From: Ktedonobacter sp. SOSP1-85
Lineage (GTDB): Bacteria; Chloroflexota; Ktedonobacteria; Ktedonobacterales; Ktedonobacteraceae
Assembly: GCF_016587415.1 (NCBI RefSeq)
Contig: NZ_BNJI01000001.1
Location: 4,255,501-4,319,500 of the forward strand
Reading direction: 5' to 3'
Length of the DNA: 64,000 nucleotides
Position numbers and translations under genes: made by a program. Below, in pieces: positions 43,275 to 52,423 of the stretch (positions within the stretch are counted from its first letter, which is position 1; each line of letters starts with the position of its first letter). The notes under the pieces were generated by a model, which ran no database searches, was not told the origin of the DNA, and was given only the letters and a program-made list of their open reading frames with translations.

Positions 43275-45659
43275 TTAAAGTGGGCTGGAGGGCATGGAGA
43301 GGGAGGCAAGCCAGGTACGGACCTCGGCCTCTTTGCGGTGCCCACTCATGACGAGGCTTGCAAGGCAGATATCGCCGAGGCGGCGCGCTTCGGTAATATC
43401 GCCCTGCGCGGCGGCTACGCGTGCCAGGCCATACTGCCCCAGGATATACATCTCGTGGTCTCCCTCGGGGAGGGTCGTGAGCATGTGCTGATAGGCTGTC
43501 GAGGCCTGCTCGACCAGGTCGAGATGTAGGTAGAGTTCGCCATAGAGGTTATGCGCTGAGGCGATAATGCGCGGCGAGCCAATTTCTTGCGCGACTTTAA
43601 GGCCCTGTACAAGAAAATCTTCTGCCTGAGTGTACGTTCCCTGCTTGATCTTCATTTCACCAATATTAATGAGAAGGATGCCAATCCATTCGCGTAGGTG
43701 AAAGTGTTGTGCCAGCTTCAGGCCTTCCTGGAGGTGTGTCTCGGCCAGTTCATAATGTTCCTGCTCATAGGCCAGGGTTCCGAGATTGAGCAAGAAGATG
43801 ATAGTGAGTTCACAGTGGACGATCTGGCGTGCCAGGCTAAGACCTTCGTTGAGGAAGTGTTCGGCCTTCTCATTCTGGCCCTGCTCGGCATAAGTCACGC
43901 CAATGCTGAGATAGAGGCGACTGACCTTTTCGCGGTCCCCCTGCGTACGGGCGAGACTAAGCGCCTCCTGTAGATATACCTCGGAGCGGTTATAGTCGCC
44001 ACCACTGGCTATGATGGAGCCGAGCACGCGGAGTTGTTCGATAAGATACTCGGGATAGTTATCCTGCTGGGCGATAGTGAGACCCTCGCGCAGATAGGAC
44101 TCGGCGCTGCTATAATCGCTGCGCTTCCAGACGAGCCAGCCCTGGCCCGTGAGGTGCGCACAGAGATAGCGACGGTTATTCCAGCGCCGCGCCAGTTCTA
44201 TGCCCTGTTGATAGGTTGAGTGCGCGAGAGTATATTCGCCAAGGCGATAGGCGATCTCGCCGATCTGGAGCAGCGTATTGAGGATGCCGTCACGATCCTG
44301 AAGGATATTCGCGGCCTGGTAAGCGCGCTGGAGATGAGTATGGGCAAGAGCATATGAGCCACGCATGAGCAGGAAAGGGGCGAAGGCACAGACGCCCTTG
44401 ACTAGTTCAGCCCAGTACTGGTGTTCATAGGCGGCGTCGAGTGCACCCAGGATAACCGCGCTCTCACCCTCAAGTAGCTCGTAGTCTTTCTCATGCTGCT
44501 CGACATAATCCAGGATATAAGCGATGAAGCGAGCGTAGGGCGCAGACTCCTCTAAGTGAGCACGCGCGTAGTCGGAGATGGTCTGGTGTAGTGTATAGCG
44601 CTCACTGGTGCTACACTCCAGGAGACCTGCATCAATAAGCACATCAAGCGTAGCGGGATCGCAGTCAGCGACAGTGAGCGCAGCCTCTTCAGAGAAGCTA
44701 TGTGGCTTGGGTGGCAGAATAGAGAGCGCATAGAGCGCGGCACGAGCCGTTGAGGAGAGCTGCCGATCTGTAATAGCGATCACCGACTGAAGCGAGCGCA
44801 GTTTCGGCGCGCCCGGCTCCGGCTCTAAATTAGCGTCGTACGCCTCACTTAATTCCAGGCGTTGTCTGGTATTGCTCAGGCTTTGAATAGCGTTCTGAAT
44901 ATGCTGCGTATTGCCATGGTTGGCCTGTTTGCGCAGGTAGTTGCCCATGAGGGTCAGGGCCAGGGGGAGACCGCCCACAGCCTGGACAAGGTCACTCTCT
45001 TTATGAGAATCATGACGAAAAACGGTTGGCGCGAGATGACGCAGGAGGCGCATACTCTCCTCTTTATTCAACTCGGGGAGCGTCAATGGTCCATTGACTG
45101 CGAAATGCGCGGCGACGGTGGGGAAGCGAGTGGTCACCAGGTGCGCGCAATGTGGCCCTCCAATCTTGAAAGGAAGCACATCCTCAAGCGACCAGGCGTC
45201 GTCAATAATGATCAGCAGGCGGCGCGAGCCGATGGCGGCGTGCAGCGCCCTGGTCCAGGCCGCATAGTCTATACTCTGCTCCGCCAGGGAGAGACCAAGC
45301 AGGCGGCCCCAACGGCTCAAGATGCTAGGAATATTGGCGCTCGGACCCAGGCCTGCCCAGAGGATACCATCCGCGAAAGATTCAAGCACCTCTTCATCAT
45401 AGGCCAGGGTGATGGCCAGCGTTGTCTTTCCGATGCCAGGCAATCCGTTGAGTGTGGTCAGCGAGGCATTGCCATCCTCCCATAGATGCTGCTTAAGCAG
45501 TTCCAGATCGTTGGCGCGTCCAATCAAGGGGGAACTCGGCTGGCGCGGGATCGCGGGATCAAAAATGGGCAGAGGGCGTGTGGGCACGGAGGACAGACGG
45601 TGCAGCCGCGAGGACGCTTGTGGCGAGTGCATCTGAGCTTTCGATGTGTTATGTTGCAT
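43275..45659 (-). CDS. NB-ARC/TPR (STAND) protein without HTH
   Basis: 794 residues from ATG 45659 (GGAGG box upstream; the frame runs to 45893). NB-ARC ATPase: Walker A 'GLPGIGKTT' (near 75), Walker B 'LLIIIDDAW', and 'LVTTRFP' (sensor/RNBS-B). A winged-helix-like region precedes TPR repeats of about 40 residues from about 440 to the end, with recurring 'A-x-x-L-x-x-GL-x-x-A' phasing. STAND proteins act as ATP-switch scaffolds in regulation or defence. It is paralogous to the protein at 52424 but has no DNA-binding N-terminus. Confidence 0.88.
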   Translation of the reverse strand: MQHNTSKAQMHSPQASSRLHRLSSVPTRPLPIFDPAIPRQPSSPLIGRANDLELLKQHLWEDGNASLTTLNGLPGIGKTTLAITLAYDEEVLESFADGILWAGLGPSANIPSILSRWGRLLGLSLAEQSIDYAAWTRALHAAIGSRRLLIIIDDAWSLEDVLPFKIGGPHCAHLVTTRFPTVAAHFAVNGPLTLPELNKEESMRLLRHLAPTVFRHDSHKESDLVQAVGGLPLALTLMGNYLRKQANHGNTQHIQNAIQSLSNTRQRLELSEAYDANLEPEPGAPKLRSLQSVIAITDRQLSSTARAALYALSILPPKPHSFSEEAALTVADCDPATLDVLIDAGLLECSTSERYTLHQTISDYARAHLEESAPYARFIAYILDYVEQHEKDYELLEGESAVILGALDAAYEHQYWAELVKGVCAFAPFLLMRGSYALAHTHLQRAYQAANILQDRDGILNTLLQIGEIAYRLGEYTLAHSTYQQGIELARRWNNRRYLCAHLTGQGWLVWKRSDYSSAESYLREGLTIAQQDNYPEYLIEQLRVLGSIIASGGDYNRSEVYLQEALSLARTQGDREKVSRLYLSIGVTYAEQGQNEKAEHFLNEGLSLARQIVHCELTIIFLLNLGTLAYEQEHYELAETHLQEGLKLAQHFHLREWIGILLINIGEMKIKQGTYTQAEDFLVQGLKVAQEIGSPRIIASAHNLYGELYLHLDLVEQASTAYQHMLTTLPEGDHEMYILGQYGLARVAAAQGDITEARRLGDICLASLVMSGHRKEAEVRTWLASLSMPSSPL

Positions 45660-45850
45660 AACGAGGGAAACCTCCTCCAGGTGCCGCGAAGGAGCCGGGC
45701 AGTCAGCCTTTGCCTGTAATGTACGAGAAGAGTCTACTTCATAATGTCTATAATAACATAAAAGTGCATTAAAATACCGTAAAGAATTAGCCTGCTCCCC
45801 TGCTTTAATTGACGCAAAAAACACCCATGAAATCAACCCCCCCCTAACTT

Positions 45851-45906
45851 CCAGTAGACGCGTACGCCAGTAGCGGGTGCCCGTTACTGGCATACGCGTC
45901 TACTGG
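45851..45906. repeat. 27-bp inverted repeat with two G-T wobble pairs
   Basis: Arms 45851-45877 and 45880-45906 pair along 27 bp, with two positions that are G-U in RNA. It sits between the divergent STAND and methyltransferase genes, so it is not a terminator. It contains the ACGCCAGTAGCGG motif that recurs at 61016. Confidence 0.85.
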
Positions 45907-46029
45907 TGATGCCCTAAAAGCATCAATTTTTGCAAAAATAAGTATTAGACAATATCAAGCAGGAGTGGGTATACTTGGGATGTGCACAACATTTAGGATA
46001 TGCCCAGGCTGTAGAAGAGGAGAAAATTT

Positions 46030-46806
46030 ATGACCGATGAGCGTAATGAGCGGATTCAGAGCCGCTTTGGCGTGGCTGCCAGCGATTATGTCACCAGCGC
46101 GGTACATGCTCAGGGACCTGATTTACAGTGGCTAATCGAGGTGGCACGACTGGATGGAAGCGAGGTAGTGGTGGATGTAGCGACCGGGACAGGCCATACC
46201 GCGCTGGCGCTGGCTCCCCATGCCCGCGAGGTTGTGGCTATTGACTTCACAACTCCCATGCTTGAGGCGGGCCGCAAGCTCGCTGAGGAGCGCCATATCT
46301 CCAATGTGAGATTTATCGAGGGGGATGCGCACGTGCTTCCACTGCCGGATGCATACGCGGATGTCGTGGCCTGCCGTCACTCGGCGCACCATTTTGTGGA
46401 CCTGCCCCAGGCAGTGAGAGAATGGGCGCGTATCCTCAAACCCGGTGGGCGGCTGGTAGTGATTGATGCAATCGTGCCAGAGGAGCAGACCCTGGACGAC
46501 TTTATTAATCAAATAGAGGCCCTGCGCGATCCCTCACATATACGCAACCGTTCTGTGAACACGTGGCTACACTTATTGGGGGAGGCAGGTATTTTAGCGT
46601 GCCTCGAGCGCAGTTGGGGTATTCACATGGATGTACCAACCTGGACGCAGCGTATGCGCACGCCCTCGGAGAATGTGCAACGCATCCTATCTATGTTCGC
46701 GGCGGCTACACCAGAAGAGCGAGCCAGCCTCAAGCTACAGCAGGTAGATGGCGTCGACTGGTTTGATCTCCCAACTGGACTATTTGTCGGCGAGAAAAAT
46801 AAATAA
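46030..46806 (+). CDS. Class I SAM-dependent methyltransferase (UbiE/Methyltransf_11 type)
   Basis: 258 residues. SAM-binding motif I 'VVDVATGTGHTALAL' (near 47), motif II acid 'AIDFTTPMLEAG', 'EGDAHVLPLPDAYADVV' and 'LKPGGRLVVID' follow the Methyltransf_11 order. A GAGGAG box precedes the ATG. The substrate is unknown; although the class includes MenG/UbiE, the specific menaquinone-methylase signatures are not evident, and it is 8 kb from the men genes. It is followed by a 28-bp-stem terminator. Confidence 0.88.
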   Translation: MTDERNERIQSRFGVAASDYVTSAVHAQGPDLQWLIEVARLDGSEVVVDVATGTGHTALALAPHAREVVAIDFTTPMLEAGRKLAEERHISNVRFIEGDAHVLPLPDAYADVVACRHSAHHFVDLPQAVREWARILKPGGRLVVIDAIVPEEQTLDDFINQIEALRDPSHIRNRSVNTWLHLLGEAGILACLERSWGIHMDVPTWTQRMRTPSENVQRILSMFAAATPEERASLKLQQVDGVDWFDLPTGLFVGEKNK

Positions 46807-46860
46807 GAAGAGGTTCTGGCCGGGAAGGGCACGCCCTTCCCGGCCAGAACCTCTTCTTAT
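46803..46860. terminator. 28-bp perfect inverted repeat, bidirectional
   Basis: Arms 46803-46830 and 46833-46860 are exact reverse complements, loop AC. It overlaps the methyltransferase stop codon by a few bases and precedes the glycosyltransferase stop (46871) on the other strand. The outer arms are A/G- and T/C-rich, with only short T-runs. Confidence 0.88.
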
Positions 46861-46870
46861 TCACCAGGTT

Positions 46871-48043
46871 TTAGATGGCGTCGGGATGGCTAATGGGGAG
46901 GAGACAGCGATCCGGCTGAACGGTATCAGGCATAACCTGGCGGTAGACATCGAGGTAAGCGCGAGTCATGGCCCTGGACGAGAAGTGTTCGTCGACATGG
47001 GCACGCACCTGGGCGCGGTCGAGGTCTTTCACTCGCGGCATGGCCTCGACCATTTCATCGAGTGTATCCACAACGAAGCCGCTGACACCGTTATATACGA
47101 CCTCAGGTGCTGCGCCGCGTCCAAAGGTAATCACGGGACAACCCAGGGCCATGGCCTCGATCATGACCATGCCAAAGGGCTCTTCCCACTCGATAGGGTT
47201 GAGAAACGCCGTGGCGCGACTAAAGGCCTGGATCTTGCCCTCCATATCCAGAGGACCGAGATAGCGTATTTGCTCATCATCAAACTGTGGCTCAAGTTGC
47301 TCATGAAAGTACTGTTCAGCCTCGGGCGAGGAAGTATCGATGGTTCCGCCCAGATGCAGAGGAACTCCAGCACGTCGTGCCGCCTCAATAGCCAGGTGCG
47401 GTCCCTTTTCGGGCGAAAAGCGACCCAGCCAGACATAGTACGGCTCAACCTGGGCATCGGCTGGAACAGTATACTCCTTCATGGAGATACCATTGTAGAC
47501 AACGCCTGCCCAATTTAAGGGCGCCTGCCCCGCCTCCACCTGACAGGCCTTGCGACTGATCGCGACGACGGGGCACTGACGCCCCCATTCATAGAAGAAG
47601 TAGTTGTCCGCGTCACCCAGCCAGGTGCCGGCCCGGTCAAAGGGCATATGGCTATGCATCGTAATGATATGCGCCATCTCCAGCGAGGCCAGCATAGGCA
47701 GAAGATACATATCTGTAGATGAAGAGAGATGCCCATGAACGACATCGTAGTCATTCTCCTGCTGGATGTGCTGCACAGCTTTATACATATGGAAGTAGGC
47801 CTTAAGGTGAGCTTGCCAGGGAGTACCCTCTTTGAGGAGCGAGTCATGATAAAATGAGATATGCCGGGCCGAGGTCTGTGCATCGGCAGGTGCATAAAGC
47901 GTAACATCATGTCCCTCGGCGACAAGCTCTTCCACAAGATTATTCAAAACAGACTCTGTCCCGCCATAGTTTTCCGGAGGAATTGGCAGCCAGGGCGGTG
48001 CGATCTGCGCGATTTTTAAGCGTTTCTTTTGCTTTGTACTCAT
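46871..48043 (-). CDS. Glycosyltransferase family 4
   Basis: 390 residues, GT-B fold. The N-terminal 'PPENYGGTESVLNNLVEELV' nucleotide-sugar enzyme start, 'HSHMPFDRAG', 'VVYNGISMKEY', 'YYVWLGRFSPEKGPHLAIEAA' (donor-site start, near 215), and 'EWEEPFGMVMIEAMALGCPVI' with the E-x7-E motif (near 285) are visible. It is a cytoplasmic retaining glycosyltransferase with unknown acceptor. It is monocistronic, convergent with the methyltransferase. Confidence 0.9.
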   Translation of the reverse strand: MSTKQKKRLKIAQIAPPWLPIPPENYGGTESVLNNLVEELVAEGHDVTLYAPADAQTSARHISFYHDSLLKEGTPWQAHLKAYFHMYKAVQHIQQENDYDVVHGHLSSSTDMYLLPMLASLEMAHIITMHSHMPFDRAGTWLGDADNYFFYEWGRQCPVVAISRKACQVEAGQAPLNWAGVVYNGISMKEYTVPADAQVEPYYVWLGRFSPEKGPHLAIEAARRAGVPLHLGGTIDTSSPEAEQYFHEQLEPQFDDEQIRYLGPLDMEGKIQAFSRATAFLNPIEWEEPFGMVMIEAMALGCPVITFGRGAAPEVVYNGVSGFVVDTLDEMVEAMPRVKDLDRAQVRAHVDEHFSSRAMTRAYLDVYRQVMPDTVQPDRCLLPISHPDAI

Positions 48044-48249
48044 AAATGACTTTTTGTGCCTTTCTTATATTCATAGAACCAAAGTATTCTTCTTCCAACC
48101 AACACAATCTTACTTACCTCATCCCTTATAGTACGTTTCTCTCTGGGTAGAAGGCTACTCATGCATAGTAGTTTGGTAGGGGGCTGCGCTGCTAAAGCAC
48201 GCGGGTCGCTTTTGCATTTGTTGCATGTATTTGTCCCTTGTTTTTGCCA

Positions 48250-49878
48250 CTAAAAATAGATGGAGGGGATGCTGACGGTGAGGCTGGTGGCAGAAAGATG
48301 CCAGGTGCTATGCTTTTGTAAACTGGTGGCGCGGTAATAGAGGTCGATGGTGGGGAGGTGCCAGCGTACATCTGAAGGCAGGTAGGCGCTGTTCCCGGCC
48401 GTCAGGAGGAGGTTGGCGATATCCTTGCAGGCCGAGGATTGGAGACAGTTCAGTGTGACATGAGTCATGCTGGGCGTGATAGTTACCTGTGAGAGGCTGT
48501 ATGGCGCATTGTGGCTGGAGCGAGGTGTGGGAATGATCTGCCCAGTGTGAAAAGGCAGGGTGAATTGAAAGCGGAGCGGCTGTGACCCTTTATAGACGGT
48601 AGTAGTGCCGCCTGTCGTCTGGTCGACAAGCCATATTGAGTGGATATCCAGGGTTACATGAAGCTGGTGAATCTCGCCTGGGGTTGGACTTGAGGGTAGA
48701 TAGAAGAAAGAGATATCGTTGTTAGTGTTGTACTGGCCAAAGAACGTGCTATAGGCCGCGTACTTGTGCCCTATGGTTATGCTTGTGTGTAGCTCCTGGA
48801 TGGAGAGCGTACCAAACATGTCCGTGACATCGTTCAAGTTGTTGTAAGCGGACTGGAGGAGAGTATAAGCCAGGCCGATAGCATTAGCATCGGCGTAAGC
48901 TTGTTGAAGCCTGAAAATAAAGCCGGGGCGCGTAGATTGTTGCTGATTAATATCGCTGTAGAGATGTGAATTGCAGATGGAGGGCTGCGCGTGGCTATCG
49001 TTGGACTCGTCGGCGAAGAAGCAAGCTGGCCGATCGACGCGGGCATCATAGTACGCAGGGGTGAAGACTGGAGGGGCTTTAAGCTGGCTTGAAGAGACTA
49101 ACTGATTTTTATTCACAAGCAGCAGGGCCATACCGGACGTAAGCAGAGAGACGACGAGAAGCAGAGAGGTAAGCATCAGTCCCAGGCGCAGGAAGATGCG
49201 TTGGCGCAGGGGGCGCGTATAGGAGGCCGAGGATGAGAGGCGAAGCAGAGTCAGCCCCTGCTGATTGGACTGTTCGCCCTCCTCTTCTTCGCTAGCCAGA
49301 AAGGGTGAGCTGACCTGCTCGCCAGGCTGTGGCAGAGCCAGGATAGCCTCGCGAAGCTCCTCCTCCGTCGCGGAGGCATATTCATCAGAACGCAGCCAGG
49401 ACCAGGCTGACTCCAGGTGGGTGCGCACGCGCCGCTCAGGTAGACCCAGGCAAGCGGTAATCTCGGCCAGCGAGAGCCGGGCCACCACATGCAGGACCAG
49501 GCAGGCTCGTTCATAGAAGGGCAAGCGAAGCACCGCCTTAATGAGTGGGGGGGTGCTTGTAGGCAGCGCGAGGAGTTTATAGAGGGGCCAGGAATGGCGA
49601 CGCAGACCGCGAGCAGAGGGCTCCTGGGCGTCATAGGCGATATTGGTCGCGATACGGTAGAGCCAGGTGAGAAAATCCGCGCCAGGCTCCAGGCCTGGCA
49701 GAGCCTCCCAGGCACTCCGAAATGTGTGAACAGTCAAAGGGGTGGCTTTCTCTTCCCCCAGCAGGCGCACAAGATAGAGTTGGATGCGAGGACTATAGCG
49801 TACGAAGATCCCCTGTATACCCGCGATATCGCCAGCCTGCGCCTGCGAGATAAGATCCTTGTCCCCGGAACTGCTCAT
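48250..49878 (-). CDS. ECF-type sigma factor fused to a membrane helix and outer domain
   Basis: 542 residues. Sigma-70 region 2 (about 8-85, 'TFRSAWEALPGLEPGADFLTWLYRIATNIAYD') and region 4 (about 112-165, 'LPFYERACLVLHVVARLSLAEITACLGL') form an ECF-like sigma. A linker leads to one membrane helix (about 232-257) and then a roughly 280-residue domain that would lie outside. The sigma would thus be membrane-tethered, with the sensor in the same chain in place of a separate anti-sigma. Whether proteolysis releases it is unknown. The outer domain is not recognised. Confidence 0.85.
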   Translation of the reverse strand: MSSSGDKDLISQAQAGDIAGIQGIFVRYSPRIQLYLVRLLGEEKATPLTVHTFRSAWEALPGLEPGADFLTWLYRIATNIAYDAQEPSARGLRRHSWPLYKLLALPTSTPPLIKAVLRLPFYERACLVLHVVARLSLAEITACLGLPERRVRTHLESAWSWLRSDEYASATEEELREAILALPQPGEQVSSPFLASEEEEGEQSNQQGLTLLRLSSSASYTRPLRQRIFLRLGLMLTSLLLVVSLLTSGMALLLVNKNQLVSSSQLKAPPVFTPAYYDARVDRPACFFADESNDSHAQPSICNSHLYSDINQQQSTRPGFIFRLQQAYADANAIGLAYTLLQSAYNNLNDVTDMFGTLSIQELHTSITIGHKYAAYSTFFGQYNTNNDISFFYLPSSPTPGEIHQLHVTLDIHSIWLVDQTTGGTTTVYKGSQPLRFQFTLPFHTGQIIPTPRSSHNAPYSLSQVTITPSMTHVTLNCLQSSACKDIANLLLTAGNSAYLPSDVRWHLPTIDLYYRATSLQKHSTWHLSATSLTVSIPSIYF

Positions 49879-49908
49879 TGCTTTAGCTCCTTTATTTTGT
49901 TCAGATCG

Positions 49909-49926
49909 GGTAGTGCTTCTAAAGGG
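49909..49926 (+). repeat. Partial copy of the conserved-loop element (copy D)
   Basis: GGTAGTGCTTCTAAAGGG matches the first 18 nt of the GGTAG-loop-CTACC element, then diverges. It is 30 bp upstream of the sigma-fusion gene start. Confidence 0.8.
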
Positions 49927-49993
49927 CTCCCTATATGCCTTAAGCTAAGGATTTCCCGCCTATGCAGGAAGGGCCTTGACATGATCGTGTTGC

Positions 49994-50140
49994 CCATGCA
50001 GGAGGGGCCAGGCAATCATCCCGCCGTCCATGCGGGAGGGGTCTTAGTAGCCGGCGCCGTCCATGCAGGAGGTACCCAGCAATCATCCAGCCGCCCATGC
50101 AGGAGGTACCCAGCAATCATCCAGCCGCCCATGCAGGAGG
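49994..50140 (+). repeat. 34-bp tandem repeat array (4 units plus partial)
   Basis: Units begin CCATGCAGGAGG or CCATGCGGGAGG at 49994, 50028, 50061 and 50095, with a partial unit at 50129. Units 3 and 4 (50061-50094 and 50095-50128) are identical. The unit start matches the left-arm sequence of hairpin copies A and B. There are no unique spacers, so it is not a CRISPR array. Confidence 0.88.
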
Positions 50141-50188
50141 GGCCTTGGTAGTGCTTCTAAAGGGCGCACCTACCAAGACCCCTCCTGC
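50133..50188. repeat. Conserved-loop hairpin, copy A (upstream of RAYT)
   Basis: Arms 50133-50151 and 50170-50188 pair at 18 of 19 positions around the loop TGCTTCTAAAGGGCGCAC (50152-50169). The inner stem is GGTAG/CTACC. Confidence 0.9.
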
Positions 50189-50440
50189 TGGACGGCTGCA
50201 CGTCCGGGTGCGCCCCACGCCCGGTAGGTGCGTGGATACTATCTGATATCTGATAAACCCGCCCAAATTGGCTTGGATGGTTGGATATATTTTGCCATTC
50301 TCCAAATGTATAGCTATATTAGAATATACATCAAAAATGTTTAACAATAAATAGCTGTACTCAGAAAATGCCAGGCTGCACATGAAAATTTGCCTACCTG
50401 AATTGCGATGCCATTTTGGATAGTGTATAAAAGAGATGTT

Positions 50441-50956
50441 ATGAGTTCATATAATCGTAAAAGGATCTTGGGTTCTTCTTTTGAACCTAAGCAGCATCAT
50501 TTGCCTGGGTATGATTACAGTAAACCGGGTATATATCATGTCACGATTCATTGTCATAAGCTGGCTCCTCCACTTAGTGATATCGATCACGTGACAGCAC
50601 AAGTTATCTTTTCTCCTGAAGGAAAAAGCGTTTGTGAAGCAATTCAGAAGGTTCCATTATATTTTCCTTTTGTGCAGATAGATTGCTACGCAGTTATGCC
50701 AACCCATATACACATTCTTTTCATTGTGGGAGAGCAACCGCAGCCACAATTTGGGCATACTCGTGTTCGTTTGGGTGATATTGTAGGCAAACTAAAGGGC
50801 CTGGCAACATATCAAACACGCCGTGCAGGAACCTTCGACTTCAGTTGGCAAAGCGATTTTTGCGACACTATCATTTGGAATCGATCTCAATATGAAGTTG
50901 CTCGCCAGTACATTCATGATAACCCTCTATGCTGGCTAGAAAACCACGCTGAATAA
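50441..50956 (+). CDS. REP-associated tyrosine transposase (RAYT, Y1 family)
   Basis: 171 residues from ATG 50441; an ATG at 50408 in frame is also possible. The HUH-like 'VMPTHIHILF' (metal-binding His pair, near 90) and the C-terminal 'QYEVARQYIHDNPLCW' with the catalytic Tyr position are typical of the Transposase_17/RAYT branch. No transposon ends surround it; it is flanked on both sides by hairpin repeats, the arrangement of domesticated RAYT-REP systems. The N-terminal 'HHLPGYDYSKPGIYHVTIHC' pattern also fits RAYTs. It probably nicks and mobilises the hairpins, by analogy. Confidence 0.88.
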   Translation: MSSYNRKRILGSSFEPKQHHLPGYDYSKPGIYHVTIHCHKLAPPLSDIDHVTAQVIFSPEGKSVCEAIQKVPLYFPFVQIDCYAVMPTHIHILFIVGEQPQPQFGHTRVRLGDIVGKLKGLATYQTRRAGTFDFSWQSDFCDTIIWNRSQYEVARQYIHDNPLCWLENHAE

Positions 50957-50972
50957 GCGGCCCACCGCCCAT

Positions 50973-51028
50973 GCAGGAGGGTCTGGTAGTAGTGCTTCTA
51001 AAGGGCGCACCTACCAGACCCCTCCTGC
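50973..51028. repeat. Conserved-loop hairpin, copy B (downstream of RAYT)
   Basis: Left arm 50973-50989 and right arm 51011-51028 pair with one 1-nt indel. The same loop, TGCTTCTAAAGGGCGCAC, lies at 50993-51010. The stem is the same type as copy A (GCAGGAGG...CCTCCTGC). Confidence 0.9.
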
Positions 51029-51096
51029 TGGGAGGCTACGTTTCTATTAGCACCTACCAGACTCCTCTTGCTGGGAGGCCGCATTTCTCTGGTACG

Positions 51097-51169
51097 CCCA
51101 CGCCCGGCAGGTGCGAAAGGTAGGTGCGCCCTTTAGAAGCACTACCTTTCGCACCTGCATGGGCGTGGG
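51097..51169. repeat. Conserved-loop hairpin, copy C (inverted loop, different stem)
   Basis: Arms 51097-51123 and 51142-51169 pair with a small mismatch, but their outer sequence (CCCACGCCC...) differs from copies A and B. The loop at 51124-51141 is the exact reverse complement of the A/B loop. The right arm unit GCACCTGCATGGGCGTGGG recurs at 51197. Confidence 0.9.
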
Positions 51170-52095
51170 TGGCTGCACGTATGTATAACCATTCGCGCAC
51201 CTGCATGGGCGTGGGTGGCCTGCACGTATGTGATGCCTGGCTCGACCTGCATGGGCGGAGGTATATATTTAGACTCTCCTGTCAGTTAGTACTACAGAAG
51301 TTGAAGGTTGAAGAACAAGACATACCAATTTTTGGGGACGTCACGCATAAATTTGACGGCTTTGATGAGTGCAGAAGGTGTTTTTGTGCTATAATGGGGC
51401 AGGATTGCTCGTTGAGCAGGTTATTTTTTCAACCTTCGGGACCATGCTAGTACTTTTTGCCAGAAAAGATGCTAGACATGACGATTAGCAAAAAATCTTA
51501 TACTATCTTTTCTAGGTATCGATACTGAGGTATAAGACATTTGACCCGTGGAAGTTCCGTTTTCAGTCTTTTATCAGTCTTTTGGAATAAGACACAACCT
51601 CACCACCCAGAGGGGTTGAGATCGGGAATATTTCTGGCGGGTTGGTCGCAGGATACAAGATTACTTTGTTGGCGCGTGAGCTGGCTCACACATGCTCGCC
51701 GCCAATGGCAGGGTTCGCGCGGATTGTGGCAGCCCAGAGCTGGCACCCAGTGACCACAATCCCCCTGAACGCCAGTGGGGCATTTGCTAGCACGATCCCA
51801 CTGCGAAAGGCAGCACTGCACATCCGTGGATCGGAAACTAACAATGTGTAGATCATGTGCGTTAAGCACCCAAGAAGGCACATGATAGTAATTTTGGGGG
51901 ATGTACATGTATTGATGCTTGAGGCCCATAGGCAGAAACGGGTATCCTGAACATCAGTGGGACTGGTGGCGAGTAGGCAGGCTCACTCACGCCTACTAAA
52001 TTGGAGATCATGGATATGTCGGGTTGGACCGCAACTTGAGGCTTCAGGTAGTGAATACGCGCGATTATTTCCCCAGGGAAAGGTAGAGAAATCGT
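51170..52095. other. Repeat-containing non-coding region
   Basis: It begins with a direct repeat of GCACCTGCATGGGCGTGGG (51151 and 51197) and then becomes unique. A short direct repeat CAGTCTTTT occurs near 51570. Frames here (for example 51600-51929 minus) lack recognisable features or sites, and none is called. Confidence 0.5.
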
Positions 52096-52275
52096 ATGTT
52101 CAGAAATATGCTGCGTTGGATTATTCCACTGGTCGTCTTGCTCATCGTCATCACTGTCGTCGCCATCGGCGCAGTCACCTATACCCACGCCGCCGGTACC
52201 GCACCGACGCGCCACACAACTGACCAGACCACCCCAACTCCAAGCACACAGCCAAATATCTTCTGGAATGGTTAG
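52096..52275 (+). CDS. Small single-helix membrane or secreted protein with Thr/Pro tail
   Basis: 59 residues, just below common ORF cut-offs. A short basic N-terminus (MFRNMLRW) precedes a strongly hydrophobic helix (about 9-29), then a Thr/Pro-rich tail ('DQTTPTPSTQP'). AAAGG lies about 14 nt upstream. The layout parallels the 64-residue protein at 42938. It is convergent with the STAND gene at 52424. Function unknown. Confidence 0.55.
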   Translation: MFRNMLRWIIPLVVLLIVITVVAIGAVTYTHAAGTAPTRHTTDQTTPTPSTQPNIFWNG

Positions 52276-52423
52276 AAAAACTATGATGAATTATATGCAG
52301 GGAGTAGCGCCACCTTCGCTCGCTGGCGCTCCCTGGCAGGGGGATGCGTTACTTACGTACGCGCCTTTGTGTGGTTGTTGCGCATTAGTATTGTTACTAT
52401 AGTTATCTTTATTTTAGTTATCT

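Larger units (their letters stand above)
49879..50440. other. Repeat-rich leader region of the RAYT locus
   Basis: The region holds a partial loop repeat (49909), 34-bp tandem repeats (49994) and a complete hairpin (50133), then an AT-rich stretch before the RAYT start. No protein-coding frame is supported. Confidence 0.7.

Noticed and set aside
49994-50140. CRISPR-like array
   Set aside because: Units are directly joined without unique spacers, and no cas genes are present.
51600-51929. 109-codon minus frame in the region after the RAYT repeats
   Set aside because: No ribosome-binding site or motif; competing frames on the other strand are equally open.
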